NCBI RefSeq assembly: GCF_002979915.1
Contig: NZ_PCQA01000005.1
Span: 231,821-295,820, forward strand
Direction of reading: 5' to 3'
Source: Arthrobacter sp. MYb213
Lineage (GTDB): Bacteria > Actinomycetota > Actinomycetes > Actinomycetales > Micrococcaceae
Length of the DNA: 64,000 bases
A model generated the notes under the pieces. That model searched no databases and was not told the origin of the DNA. It saw only the letters and a list, made by a program, of their open reading frames with translations. The translations under genes were made by a program, and so were the position numbers. This document shows, piece after piece, positions 33,498-41,481 of this stretch (positions are counted from its first letter, which is position 1; each line of letters starts with the position of its first letter).

Positions 33498-34475
33498 ATG
33501 CAGATTCGTCCTCTGAACGTTTACGATGATCAAGCCATGTCAGCTGTCTATTCCATTGAATGCGCAGCCACTCGACAGGCTCGGCCAGGATGGGAACCCC
33601 TCAGCAGGGAAGCCAGAATTCTAGCTTGGCGTGCAGACAATGGCTGGCGAAACCATTTGGTCGGAGCCTGGAACGGGACAACACTGCTCGGCTTCGCAGC
33701 TGGAATGAACGCCAAAGATACTCCGGAGAGCACTTGGGTATTTGTTTGGGTCGACCCAAATCACCAAAAAACAGGGATTGGAACCGCCCTGGTACGAACC
33801 GTCGAAAGCACCAGTGAAGACTCCACAGAGCGGTTCATATCCAGCGCGTATCGGTCTTCAACGGAGGAAATTGAGGACCTCACCAAACGGTTCTCTCGAC
33901 CCTTGGGGTACGCCCTTTCAACCACAGAAACTGTAGTGGAACTGGATCTTAGTATGGCCCCTATGCCTTGCACTATCCAGGTGGATGGCTATGATCTCTC
34001 GACGCATCTCAACGGTGTGCCTGAACAATTTCGGGAGCAAGTTGGTCAGATCAAAGGGCTGGTGGATGCTGAAGCCCCGAACGGGGAGCTTGATTGGGCG
34101 GAATCACCATTGTCTCCTGCGGAGTATGCCAGCGAAATAGAGCTTTGGGTGGCGCAAGGTCACCGTGTCATTGAATCAATAGCTATTGACTCTCAGGGAA
34201 GCGTGGCGGCGTGGACTTGTCTACTCGCTGGAGCGGATGAGAATCGTCCATCGCAGGTCGAAGGGACCTTAGTGCTCGCGCAACATCGAGGCAGAGGACT
34301 CGGGATGGCGGTCAAGCTGGCTAGTCTTGAGCAGGCCAGCAAGCTTGGCAACGTGAAAAAGATCAGGACCAGCAGCGATGACGAAAATACGTGGATGCGG
34401 GCCATCAATTCCAACCTTGGGTTCTATCCGGTGGAGACTGAAATAATTCTCCAGAAAGCACGAGTAACGGATTGA
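33498..34475 (+). CDS. Tandem GNAT acetyltransferase (two domains), mycothiol-synthase-like plan
   Basis: A 325-residue protein with two GNAT domains. The first has WVDPNHQKTGIGTALVRTVE (about residues 80-100), the second TLVLAQHRGRGLGMAVKLAS (about 255-275), closing with AINSNLGFYPVETEIIL. Two-domain GNATs of this type include MshD and many uncharacterised resistance-type proteins; the wording is not MshD-specific. ATG 33498 (MQIRPLN) preferred over 33489. Confidence 0.85.
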   Translation: MQIRPLNVYDDQAMSAVYSIECAATRQARPGWEPLSREARILAWRADNGWRNHLVGAWNGTTLLGFAAGMNAKDTPESTWVFVWVDPNHQKTGIGTALVRTVESTSEDSTERFISSAYRSSTEEIEDLTKRFSRPLGYALSTTETVVELDLSMAPMPCTIQVDGYDLSTHLNGVPEQFREQVGQIKGLVDAEAPNGELDWAESPLSPAEYASEIELWVAQGHRVIESIAIDSQGSVAAWTCLLAGADENRPSQVEGTLVLAQHRGRGLGMAVKLASLEQASKLGNVKKIRTSSDDENTWMRAINSNLGFYPVETEIILQKARVTD

Positions 34476-34532
34476 CTGCCGTTTTCAATCTTCTGGCTTC
34501 GCCCTCGCTTACCTCAGTCGCCATTTTGAAGG

Positions 34533-34566
34533 CTTGCCCCGCAGAAGGTTCGGCTCATCGGGCAGG
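34533..34566. repeat. Palindromic element between convergent GNAT genes
   Basis: CTTGCCCCG and CGGGCAGG arms around AGAAGGTTCGGCTC. It overlaps the 3' end of the leftward acetyltransferase gene by 12 bp. Confidence 0.45.
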
Positions 34567-35025
34567 TGTAATTGGCCGGACGAGGATAAGCGTTGGTCCT
34601 GACCAGTCGAGGTTGCTGTGCTCTTCTAAAGGGTAAAAGCCTGTTGCTCGATAGAAAGAACGTGTCTGGGCATATGCTTCATTGTCGAATGACGGTCCTA
34701 CGGTGTGAACCGATAGGAGCTCACATCCGTCGTTGGCTAGGTCTGCGGCAATCTTTTCGATGAGTGCTCGCCCGATGCCGTGGCCACGCACTTCCGGCGA
34801 GATCGCGATCAAGTGTAATTCCGCGGATTCTGAAAAGTGCCGACGTATCAAAGAAATACCAACTGTAGCTCCAGATTCGCGTGCCAGTATGCTCACGAAA
34901 TTTTCATTGGCGGCGTCGCTAACGTAGCTGTCTATTGACTCCAGATCTCCAAACCACTCCGGAAGTGATTCTAAGATGCGCCGTACAGCGTAGGGGTCTC
35001 GTGCATATTCAATTTGAATAGTCAT
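34555..35025 (-). CDS. GNAT N-acetyltransferase
   Basis: A 156-residue GNAT with HLIAISPEVRGHGIGRALIE as acetyl-CoA loop and the final AYAQTRSFYRATGFYPLEEH, the pattern of small-molecule acetyltransferases. The start MTIQIEYARDP lies at 35025. It is convergent with the tandem GNAT. Confidence 0.85.
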   Translation of the reverse strand: MTIQIEYARDPYAVRRILESLPEWFGDLESIDSYVSDAANENFVSILARESGATVGISLIRRHFSESAELHLIAISPEVRGHGIGRALIEKIAADLANDGCELLSVHTVGPSFDNEAYAQTRSFYRATGFYPLEEHSNLDWSGPTLILVRPITPAR

Positions 35026-35319
35026 ACATTTGATCTTTCCATCTCACGAGTCGATTCAGCCGAAGGCTCCAAAACATTCTGACGCCCAAAATCTAACCAA
35101 TAGCTCGTCCAACGGTTGATAAGTAGCAGGTCAGGGTATCGAGCCTTCCCAATGAGAGATCTGCAGGCTTCCGAGCTTGTTCCTTCCTGAAGCAGGTTCC
35201 CGAAAGCAGCATCTGCGCGGGGCCTCCGGGCTATTTTCACTGACCTGTATATCGACCGGTTTGCAAGACACGATCTTGGCTTCACTGCCGTTGGAGAAGG
35301 CCTGATCGATACTTGACCC

Positions 35320-35847
35320 ATGCGGATTATCAGCAGTGAGCGATTGTTCATGCGGCCATGGGAGCCGGGCGACGCAGAATTTCTATTGGACCTTGAATCC
35401 CGATGGGAGACCGTGCGTTTCCTCGGGGCTCAGGCAAAGACAATGACAGATAGATCTGAAGCTATGCAGTCCATCGTTCGTCGTCGTGCCATCGACGATC
35501 CGGTATACGGGATCTGGATCATTACTTCTCGTGAGTCGCGGGACTTGCTCGGAAATATCCTACTCAAACCGGTCCCGCTTTCCGTAGGTGTTGAGGGCGA
35601 AGCTCCTGTGGAGATCGGCTGGCATCTACACCCCGATTCCCAAGGGGCAGGCTATGCTACTGAAGCCGCAAGCGCTGTTATGCGGGACGCTGCAAAGAAC
35701 GGACTTCGAGCAGTTATCGCAGTCACTGATCCAAAAAATCTTGCCTCTCAGCGAGTGTGTGAGCGCATTGGTATGCGAGCATTGGGCTTCACCGAGGCAT
35801 ATTATGGCAAACGAAACCTCTTATTCGAGAAAGCCCTATCACTGTAG
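35320..35847 (+). CDS. GNAT N-acetyltransferase, RimJ/RimL-like
   Basis: A 175-residue protein with RimJ/RimL wording: MRIISSERLFMRPWEPGDAE at the N-terminus, EIGWHLHPDSQGAGYATEAA as the acetyl-CoA loop and NLASQRVCERIGMRALGF at the end. Substrate not predictable. The 294-bp gap before it holds a decayed palindromic half (ACCGGTTTGCAAGACAC near 35254). Confidence 0.87.
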   Translation: MRIISSERLFMRPWEPGDAEFLLDLESRWETVRFLGAQAKTMTDRSEAMQSIVRRRAIDDPVYGIWIITSRESRDLLGNILLKPVPLSVGVEGEAPVEIGWHLHPDSQGAGYATEAASAVMRDAAKNGLRAVIAVTDPKNLASQRVCERIGMRALGFTEAYYGKRNLLFEKALSL

Positions 35848-36359
35848 CGGTTCCTTTGCAGGTCTCTCAGATCTAAAGCTGAGATTTACGATAGTGCTTT
35901 CAATGACCCCGTGTGTGGTTTCGCTTTTCCTTTTAGGCCTCTTGGAGTCTTCAGCCGGCAAAGCCATTGGCGGCAAAGGGCTGATCATTCACCGATGCAT
36001 CACTGCGAATTTGTTCCCGTTCTAGCGCGGGAAGTAGAAACGCGTTCCAAACACTATGGTCATTGCGCGCTAAATTCCCTCTCTAAATAAAGGAACACCG
36101 TCGTTATGTCGACTTCGTTAGCCAACAAGTCCTGCGCTGTAGCTGCCGGAGCTAAGCCGCAGCCGATTGAGTAATAGTCGTCTACAGCTTTCCCCGTGCT
36201 TAGCGCGTATCGGAAGATACAACGGCGGTGGCATGCACCCCGAAGCTGCAACGAGGCTTCGCTTCTTTGAATTCTTCTGTCTGGGAAATCAAGCACATCT
36301 AAAGGGTTAGGGTTGAAAGTGAGGAAATACTTTTACTGGCACCATGTAGGAGGCAGTTC
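35848..36359. other. Intergenic stretch without supported gene
   Basis: About 510 bp. Frames are short, without starts or motifs. CGGTTCCTTTGCAGGT just after the acetyltransferase stop may be a remnant of the palindromic family. Possibly degraded gene material. Confidence 0.4.
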
Positions 36360-37442
36360 ATGCACGCGACTCAGTCACCCGAGAATCAACGCACGGCTCT
36401 TGTTGTAGGAGCCAGCGGTATTGCAGGATCTGCTCTGGTTGCCCGCCTTTTCGGAGAAGACTGGAATGTCCTTGCGCTGTCGCGTAAGGACACCGGCCAG
36501 TCCGGGGCTCGCCACATTTCCGCGGATCTCACCTCTGCAACAAGCCTTGAGCACGCCCTTGCGGGGGAGTATCCCACCCACGTTTTCTTTACAGCGTGGC
36601 TGCGCCAGGATACAGAGGAGCAGAATATCGAGGTCAACGCGGGGATGCTGAGGAATCTGCTTGCGGCCCTGAAACACGCCCCGGTACAACATGTGGCTCT
36701 CATGACGGGCTTGAAGCATTACCTCGGTCCATTTGAGGCCTACGCGTCCGGAGAAATGCCTGATACACCGTTTCATGAAGAAGAGCCTCGTCTGAACGTT
36801 AAGAACTTCTACTATGATCAGGAAGACGTCCTGTTCGAAGCCGCCGCCAATCAAGGATTCACATGGTCGGTGCATCGCGCGCACACGGTCATTGGGCATG
36901 CGGTTGGCAACGCCATGAACATGGGTCTGACCTTAGCGGCGCAGGCAGCGATTTGCCGTGAGCTTGATATCCCCTTCGTTTTCCCTGGCTCTGAAACTCA
37001 ATGGAACTCCCTGGTAGATATGACTGACAGTGGGTTGCTAGCCGAACAAATGATCTGGGCTTCCACTACACCCGATGCTGGCAATGAGGCTTACAACGTG
37101 GTTAATGGTGATGTTTTCCGCTGGCGTTGGATGTGGCCACGCTTGGCAGCATACTTTGGCGTTGAAGCGGTTGGCTTCGATAGCCAGCCCCGTCCTCTGG
37201 CCGAGCAGATGGTGGGCATGGAGTCGATTTGGGCGGCTATCTGTGAGAAACATGGACTGATTGAACCCGACCTCTCCCGCATCGCCTCATGGTGGCATAC
37301 GGACGGAGATTTGGGCAGGGATATCGAAGTGACCGCGGATATGGGCAAGAGCCGGGTGGCTGGCTTCACCGGATACCGGAGGACCGAGGACGCATTCTTG
37401 GCTCTCTTCGATCGCTATCGCCAAGATCGCCTCATTCCCTAA
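36360..37442 (+). CDS. NAD(P)-dependent SDR oxidoreductase, PRISE-like
   Basis: A 360-residue extended short-chain dehydrogenase. ALVVGASGIAGSALVARLFG (residues 13-32) is the nucleotide-binding loop; FYYDQEDVLFEAA holds the catalytic Tyr-x3-Asp variant seen in progesterone-5-beta-reductase/iridoid-synthase-like enzymes (PRISE), and RIASWWHTDGDLGRD and FTGYRRTEDAF are typical of that group. The likely chemistry is enone or aldehyde reduction. AGGAGG lies about 9 bp before the start. Single gene. Confidence 0.82.
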   Translation: MHATQSPENQRTALVVGASGIAGSALVARLFGEDWNVLALSRKDTGQSGARHISADLTSATSLEHALAGEYPTHVFFTAWLRQDTEEQNIEVNAGMLRNLLAALKHAPVQHVALMTGLKHYLGPFEAYASGEMPDTPFHEEEPRLNVKNFYYDQEDVLFEAAANQGFTWSVHRAHTVIGHAVGNAMNMGLTLAAQAAICRELDIPFVFPGSETQWNSLVDMTDSGLLAEQMIWASTTPDAGNEAYNVVNGDVFRWRWMWPRLAAYFGVEAVGFDSQPRPLAEQMVGMESIWAAICEKHGLIEPDLSRIASWWHTDGDLGRDIEVTADMGKSRVAGFTGYRRTEDAFLALFDRYRQDRLIP

Positions 37443-37907
37443 CCTGCAGGTACAGGGCTTCAAATCAAACAGGGCAAAACGCTAAATGGGCTCATGTTTG
37501 AGTGCGGTAAGTGGCATCTAGGATTTCTGCAATGGTGAAGTATGGTGTGGCAGCACCGTCACCTCAGGAAAAATCGAGGCTGGAGGACAGTGTCCATTCG
37601 GGTGGTCACGAAAACCGACTAAGGTTGCCCAACTGCTGTACCAAGCCACGAGTCATACGCTGCGTACCAAGTGACGATGACTATAAACAGCAGTGCTGCC
37701 GGCTCCGGACGCAGATAGTTGCTCAACGTGGCGAGCCCTGCGTACTCCTATCTGGCTGACTAGGAATGCTCCGTTTAAGAAGGCCGGGGTAGCGATTTTT
37801 TACCAAAGTTGCCCCGGTGAGGGAGCCTTTCGCGGCTAAGATGAAGAGTTGGACTTTGTGCGAGCTCGTTCCGTACCTCTGCGTCGCCAGCGACGAAGGT
37901 CTGCGAG
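37443..37907. other. Intergenic stretch without supported gene
   Basis: About 465 bp between convergent genes. No frame has a credible product. A CCGGGG/CCCCGG stem near 37777-37811 and GGTGAGGGAGCCTTTCGCGG after it loosely recall the palindromic family. Confidence 0.35.
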
Positions 37908-38420
37908 CTAAGCTATTTCCCGGTCGCCGTGCCACTGACCTCGCGATGTTTTCCCTGCGGATGCTTTGGCCAACACTACGGTCAATGCCCCCACAGCGAT
38001 CACAAACGCGATTCCGCTGGTCACATACAGGGGTGCTTCTAGTATGAATGCAGCCCCGGAATTCCAATCGACATAGGTATCGCCCACAGAGTTCAGATTA
38101 GCGAGCGAGGTGAAAATGTACGCCGGTGCTCCCAGCGCCAGGATTCCGGCCCACAGCGACAAAGCCGCAAAATTTGGCAGTTTGGCCCGGCGCCATACCG
38201 TTGTTGCACCCCAGATCAGGGCAAATAGGATGCCTAGCGCGGCGAAGAACAGCCCGGGAATGGTGGTGTATTGCTGGTCCTCAACCTTCATGTCAGCGAT
38301 GGTCGTGTCCAGCGGCATCCCGCTGGCGGCTACCACTGGCCAGTCATTCATCAAGAATGCACCAAGAACGGAATAGGCGACGATGACAACGAGGCCGAGA
38401 AGGGTAAGCAGTATCCGCAT
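37908..38420 (-). CDS. Four-helix membrane protein, unknown
   Basis: A 170-residue protein starting MRILLTLLGLVVIVAYSVLG with four hydrophobic segments (also FFAALGILFALIWGATTVW, LSLWAGILALGAPAYIFTS, VTSGIAFVIAVGALTVVLA) and a polar loop after the first. There is no recognised family. Codon use and composition look like real coding sequence. Confidence 0.65.
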   Translation of the reverse strand: MRILLTLLGLVVIVAYSVLGAFLMNDWPVVAASGMPLDTTIADMKVEDQQYTTIPGLFFAALGILFALIWGATTVWRRAKLPNFAALSLWAGILALGAPAYIFTSLANLNSVGDTYVDWNSGAAFILEAPLYVTSGIAFVIAVGALTVVLAKASAGKTSRGQWHGDREIA

Positions 38421-38562
38421 TAGCAAAGAGTATCAGCGCGGCGTTTACCCCGGAGCCTACGGATAGAACTCTCGTGCCCAGTTTTCGCTGGCATCCGCCG
38501 GGCAGCACCAATCAATCTAGCCCGTCGGGAATGTAATAGAACCGTAGATTGCTGAATCAGGT

Positions 38563-39045
38563 ATGAACATCAACGCCATTCCCATCGTGAAGATGGACGG
38601 AAGCAAGACCTCCCTGGCTGACTACTCCGGGAAGGTCATCCTCGTGGTGAACGTTGCTTCCCGCTGTGGACTGGCGCCCCAATATGCCACCCTTGAAACA
38701 CTCCAAAGTACCTACAAGGACCGCGGCTTCACCGTGCTGGGTTTCCCTAGCAATCAGTTCCTACAAGAGCTGGGAAGCAACGAGGCGATTGAGAAATTTT
38801 GTTCCACCACTTACGGGGTGAGCTTTCCGATCTTTGATCGAGTACGAGTCAACGGCAGGAGCGAGCACCCGCTGTACACCGAATTAAAGAAGACCAAGGA
38901 TGCCGCCGGGAAGTCAGGGCGTGTGAGTTGGAACTTTGAGAAGTTCTTGATCTTGCCCTCCGGCGAAATAATGCGCTTCCGCCCTCGGACGGTGCCCGAT
39001 GATCCAGCCATTATCGAGGCTATCGAAGCCAACCTGCCTGGCTAG
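38563..39045 (+). CDS. Glutathione peroxidase-like thiol peroxidase
   Basis: A 160-residue GPx-family protein. The peroxidatic Cys is in VNVASRCGLAPQY (Cys rather than selenocysteine), with Gln in GFPSNQFLQELGS and Trp in VSWNFEKFLI completing the catalytic set. The LQELGS string is close to family FGxQEPG. In mycothiol organisms such enzymes usually use thioredoxin or mycoredoxin. A single gene. Confidence 0.92.
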   Translation: MNINAIPIVKMDGSKTSLADYSGKVILVVNVASRCGLAPQYATLETLQSTYKDRGFTVLGFPSNQFLQELGSNEAIEKFCSTTYGVSFPIFDRVRVNGRSEHPLYTELKKTKDAAGKSGRVSWNFEKFLILPSGEIMRFRPRTVPDDPAIIEAIEANLPG

Positions 39046-39285
39046 GACCGCGCCGTCCTCAGTCGTTGACTTCACCATGCTCCCCGGTAAAAAGCGCCCC
39101 GAAGGATTCAAATAATTGCGCTATTGCAGGTAGCTGGTCTAATCAGTCTTCAGCAGGAGCTCACCGCAACTGAAAGTCGATTGCATCAACGCGCTGGTGC
39201 AAAGAGTCATTTCTCTTTGCATCTAGAATCTGCGCTCCGCGTGAACTTTCTGTTATCGCCGTCACTTGTGCGGTTGACTGGCATC

Positions 39286-40272
39286 ATGACACGGACACTC
39301 ATCCTTGGTGGCACAGCATGGCTCGGCCGCGAACTCGCGGAACAACTAGTGGCCACAGGCGAAGATGTCACCATCTTGGCTCGCGGTGTCTCAGGCACGG
39401 CCCCACAGGGAGTCACATTCGTCGCCTCGGACAGAAAACTGCCTGCGGCGTATGACGAGGTCAAAAACGTTGACTGGGATGAGGTTATAGAGCTGTCCTA
39501 CGCACGGGACCTCGTTGAAGGTGCGTTGGAAGCTTTGGCCAATCAAACGAAGCATTGGACACTCGTTTCATCGGTGTCTGTCTATGAAAATAATGATGAA
39601 CCAGGAGCGTCAGAAGACGCCAAACTCGTTGAAGCCACAGACCAAGACAATTATGCGCACGCCAAAGTTATTGCCGAGCAGATCACCGAGCGAGCAGTCG
39701 GCGACCGCTTGCTCATTGCTAGAGCCGGACTTATTGCTGGGCCGGGGGACACCAGTGATCGTTTTTCCTACTGGGTGTCACGCTTTGCCCTTGCTGAGAA
39801 CGGACAGGTTCTGGTGCCGCGTACCGATGGCCGTTATGTTCAGTTCATTGATGTCCGTGATCTAGCATCTTGGCTCATCGATGCTGGTTGTCTTGGACTC
39901 ACTGGCATCTACAACGTAGTTGGCAGAGAGCTCAATTTTTCTGATCTTCTGATTTCTGCTGCGAAGGTCGCGGGGTTTACCGGTGAACTGATCGCAGCTG
40001 ACGATACCTGGTTGAAAGAGCAGGAAATTAACTACTGGGCCGGACCACAGTCCTTGCCGCTCTGGCTTCCTTTAGACGATGTAGCCTTTGCCCAGCGTAG
40101 TGGTGACCGATTCAGAGCTGCCGGCGGAATTCAACGCAGCGTGACTCAAACTCTTGAGGACGTGCTGACCGATGAACGTGCGCGCGGACTTGCTCGAGAC
40201 CGTCGCTCAGGTCTCAACAGAGCGGAAGAGCTTGAGCTTCTCCAAAAGATCGAGTGGTCTACAAAGTACTAA
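39286..40272 (+). CDS. NAD-dependent epimerase/dehydratase family protein
   Basis: A 328-residue Rossmann-fold protein: RTLILGGTAWLGRELAEQL at the start, LVSSVSVYENND in the middle (S and Y near the catalytic area), YAHAKVIAEQIT with the Tyr-x3-Lys-like YAHAK, and GRYVQFIDVRDLASWLID at substrate binding. Resembles the reductase-like epimerases found beside acetyltransferases in actinobacteria. ATG 39286 is preferred over the open frame to 39124. Confidence 0.83.
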   Translation: MTRTLILGGTAWLGRELAEQLVATGEDVTILARGVSGTAPQGVTFVASDRKLPAAYDEVKNVDWDEVIELSYARDLVEGALEALANQTKHWTLVSSVSVYENNDEPGASEDAKLVEATDQDNYAHAKVIAEQITERAVGDRLLIARAGLIAGPGDTSDRFSYWVSRFALAENGQVLVPRTDGRYVQFIDVRDLASWLIDAGCLGLTGIYNVVGRELNFSDLLISAAKVAGFTGELIAADDTWLKEQEINYWAGPQSLPLWLPLDDVAFAQRSGDRFRAAGGIQRSVTQTLEDVLTDERARGLARDRRSGLNRAEELELLQKIEWSTKY

Positions 40273-40274
40273 TT

Positions 40275-40312
40275 GGGTCCTTCTCACAGGAGGTTCCCTT
40301 TACCGGACCGGC
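40275..40312. repeat. Palindromic element, rightmost copy
   Basis: GGTCC (40276-40280) pairs with GGACC (40304-40308) around AGGAGGTTCCCTTTACC. It begins 3 bp after the epimerase stop. Copies are not seen in the housekeeping genes beyond 41.4 kb. Confidence 0.55.
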
Positions 40313-40411
40313 AAACCACCAACCTGACGCTAACGCTTGCGGGCAATAGCGTTCCGGCGAGGTAAAGCACCATGAAGGACCATTGCGCAATCTACGAAGC
40401 TAGCTTAGTTC

Positions 40412-41266
40412 TTAGGCGAGATTTTCGGCGATCCATTTATTAGCCCTGCCGATAGCGGCTGAGATTTCCGGTTCTGGCCTTTGCGCGATGATTAAAAAAC
40501 CGAGTTGTTGGAGTCGAAAGGTATTTCGCCGAATACCGGCCCGATTAACCTGATGGGCACTGGCGATTTTTGAGAGTTTCTGCCATCCGTGCCAGACACC
40601 CAAAGACGCGAGGTCGGTAGAGCGGTCACTTATCGAGGACAAATCCCAATCGAGAATTCCGGTTGCCCGCCCCCGCTGCCACATGACGTTATATCCGCCC
40701 AGATCACCATGGGAGAATACCTGCTCTTCGGGTTCAAGATGCGAAAGTTCCTCAATTGCCTTACGAGCAAGATTTCTAAATTGCTGATCAATTCTCGGAA
40801 TGACCTCTTCAATTTGAACGGAATACCAATTCGCGCCGCCACAGAACGATAATGGCTCGTTGAGTATCGGCTGAAGAGGGGCGGGATCTATTGAAGAAAC
40901 TGCTTCCAACAGACGTTGAAGTTCCTCCGGATCGCCTTCACCGGCAGGGCAAGGAGCGCTGGAAACGAATTCCGTAGCCACCGCCGCTTGTCCCTCGACT
41001 TCGACAACCGGTCCGAGCGAGCGTGGCACGACTAATCCAATGTCGCTTGGAATTGAATCAACGAGTTGTTGCCTTCGGCGAAGCTTATGAGCAGTAAACA
41101 AATCGCGGGTCACTCGTATCGCTGCGTGATCCTCCAGAAGAACCACCACATGGGCCGAACCCTCATTGATGGTTGTTCGTTGCGCGCGTCGAATCCGAAG
41201 TGGCAGCCCCGCAATGGCTGCCTCAACTATCGTCTCTATCGAGACCGAACGTCCTGCTGTGTGCAT
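40412..41266 (-). CDS. Aminoglycoside-phosphotransferase-like kinase
   Basis: A 284-residue APH-family protein. The catalytic loop is FSHGDLGGYNVMW (HGDxxxxN) and the metal Asp is in GILDWDLSSISD. The N-lobe has a lysine-poor ATP region (HAAIRVTRDLFTAHKL). The family covers antibiotic, choline, homoserine and other small-molecule kinases, so resistance function cannot be assumed. Single gene, convergent with the epimerase. Confidence 0.82.
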   Translation of the reverse strand: MHTAGRSVSIETIVEAAIAGLPLRIRRAQRTTINEGSAHVVVLLEDHAAIRVTRDLFTAHKLRRRQQLVDSIPSDIGLVVPRSLGPVVEVEGQAAVATEFVSSAPCPAGEGDPEELQRLLEAVSSIDPAPLQPILNEPLSFCGGANWYSVQIEEVIPRIDQQFRNLARKAIEELSHLEPEEQVFSHGDLGGYNVMWQRGRATGILDWDLSSISDRSTDLASLGVWHGWQKLSKIASAHQVNRAGIRRNTFRLQQLGFLIIAQRPEPEISAAIGRANKWIAENLA

Positions 41267-41406
41267 TTACCGGAGCCTAGGTGGATAGCCGAGAATTAGT
41301 GATCGTTTCACTAGCTTAGTGGCAGATGAATCGAATGAATTGGGGTCATCATCAATAATGATCCCCACGAACTTCCCCACGAGCACCGGCACAGTGCCAC
41401 AACGAA

Positions 41407-41444
41407 AAGTGGTGGTCCAGAAATTACTTTCTGGACCACCACTT
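41407..41444. terminator. Hairpin terminator after the ABC-F gene
   Basis: A 17-bp perfect stem, AAGTGGTGGTCCAGAAA / TTTCTGGACCACCACTT, with TTAC loop. It lies 38 bp 3' of the leftward ABC-F stop. The T run is within the stem end, so termination is likely for the leftward gene. Confidence 0.75.
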
Positions 41445-41481
41445 CATTCGAAATACCTAGTTATTGCACCACCAGCTATGA

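Noticed and set aside
35022..35351. Minus-strand 109-codon frame between two GNAT genes
   Set aside because: No good start, overlaps the start of both neighbours and a decayed palindrome, and has no recognisable family.
36060..36296. 78-codon minus-strand frame in the gap before the PRISE-like gene
   Set aside because: No ribosome site or motif; composition is not convincing.
8855..40312. Reading the palindromes as a CRISPR array or true integron attC array
   Set aside because: Copies are kilobases apart, not regularly spaced, and show neither spacers nor the GTTRRRY/RYYYAAC boxes; no Cas or IntI-like gene is present.
40412..41266. Calling the APH-like kinase an antibiotic-resistance gene
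   Set aside because: The HGDxxxxN and DWD motifs only give the kinase superfamily; the substrate cannot be read from them.
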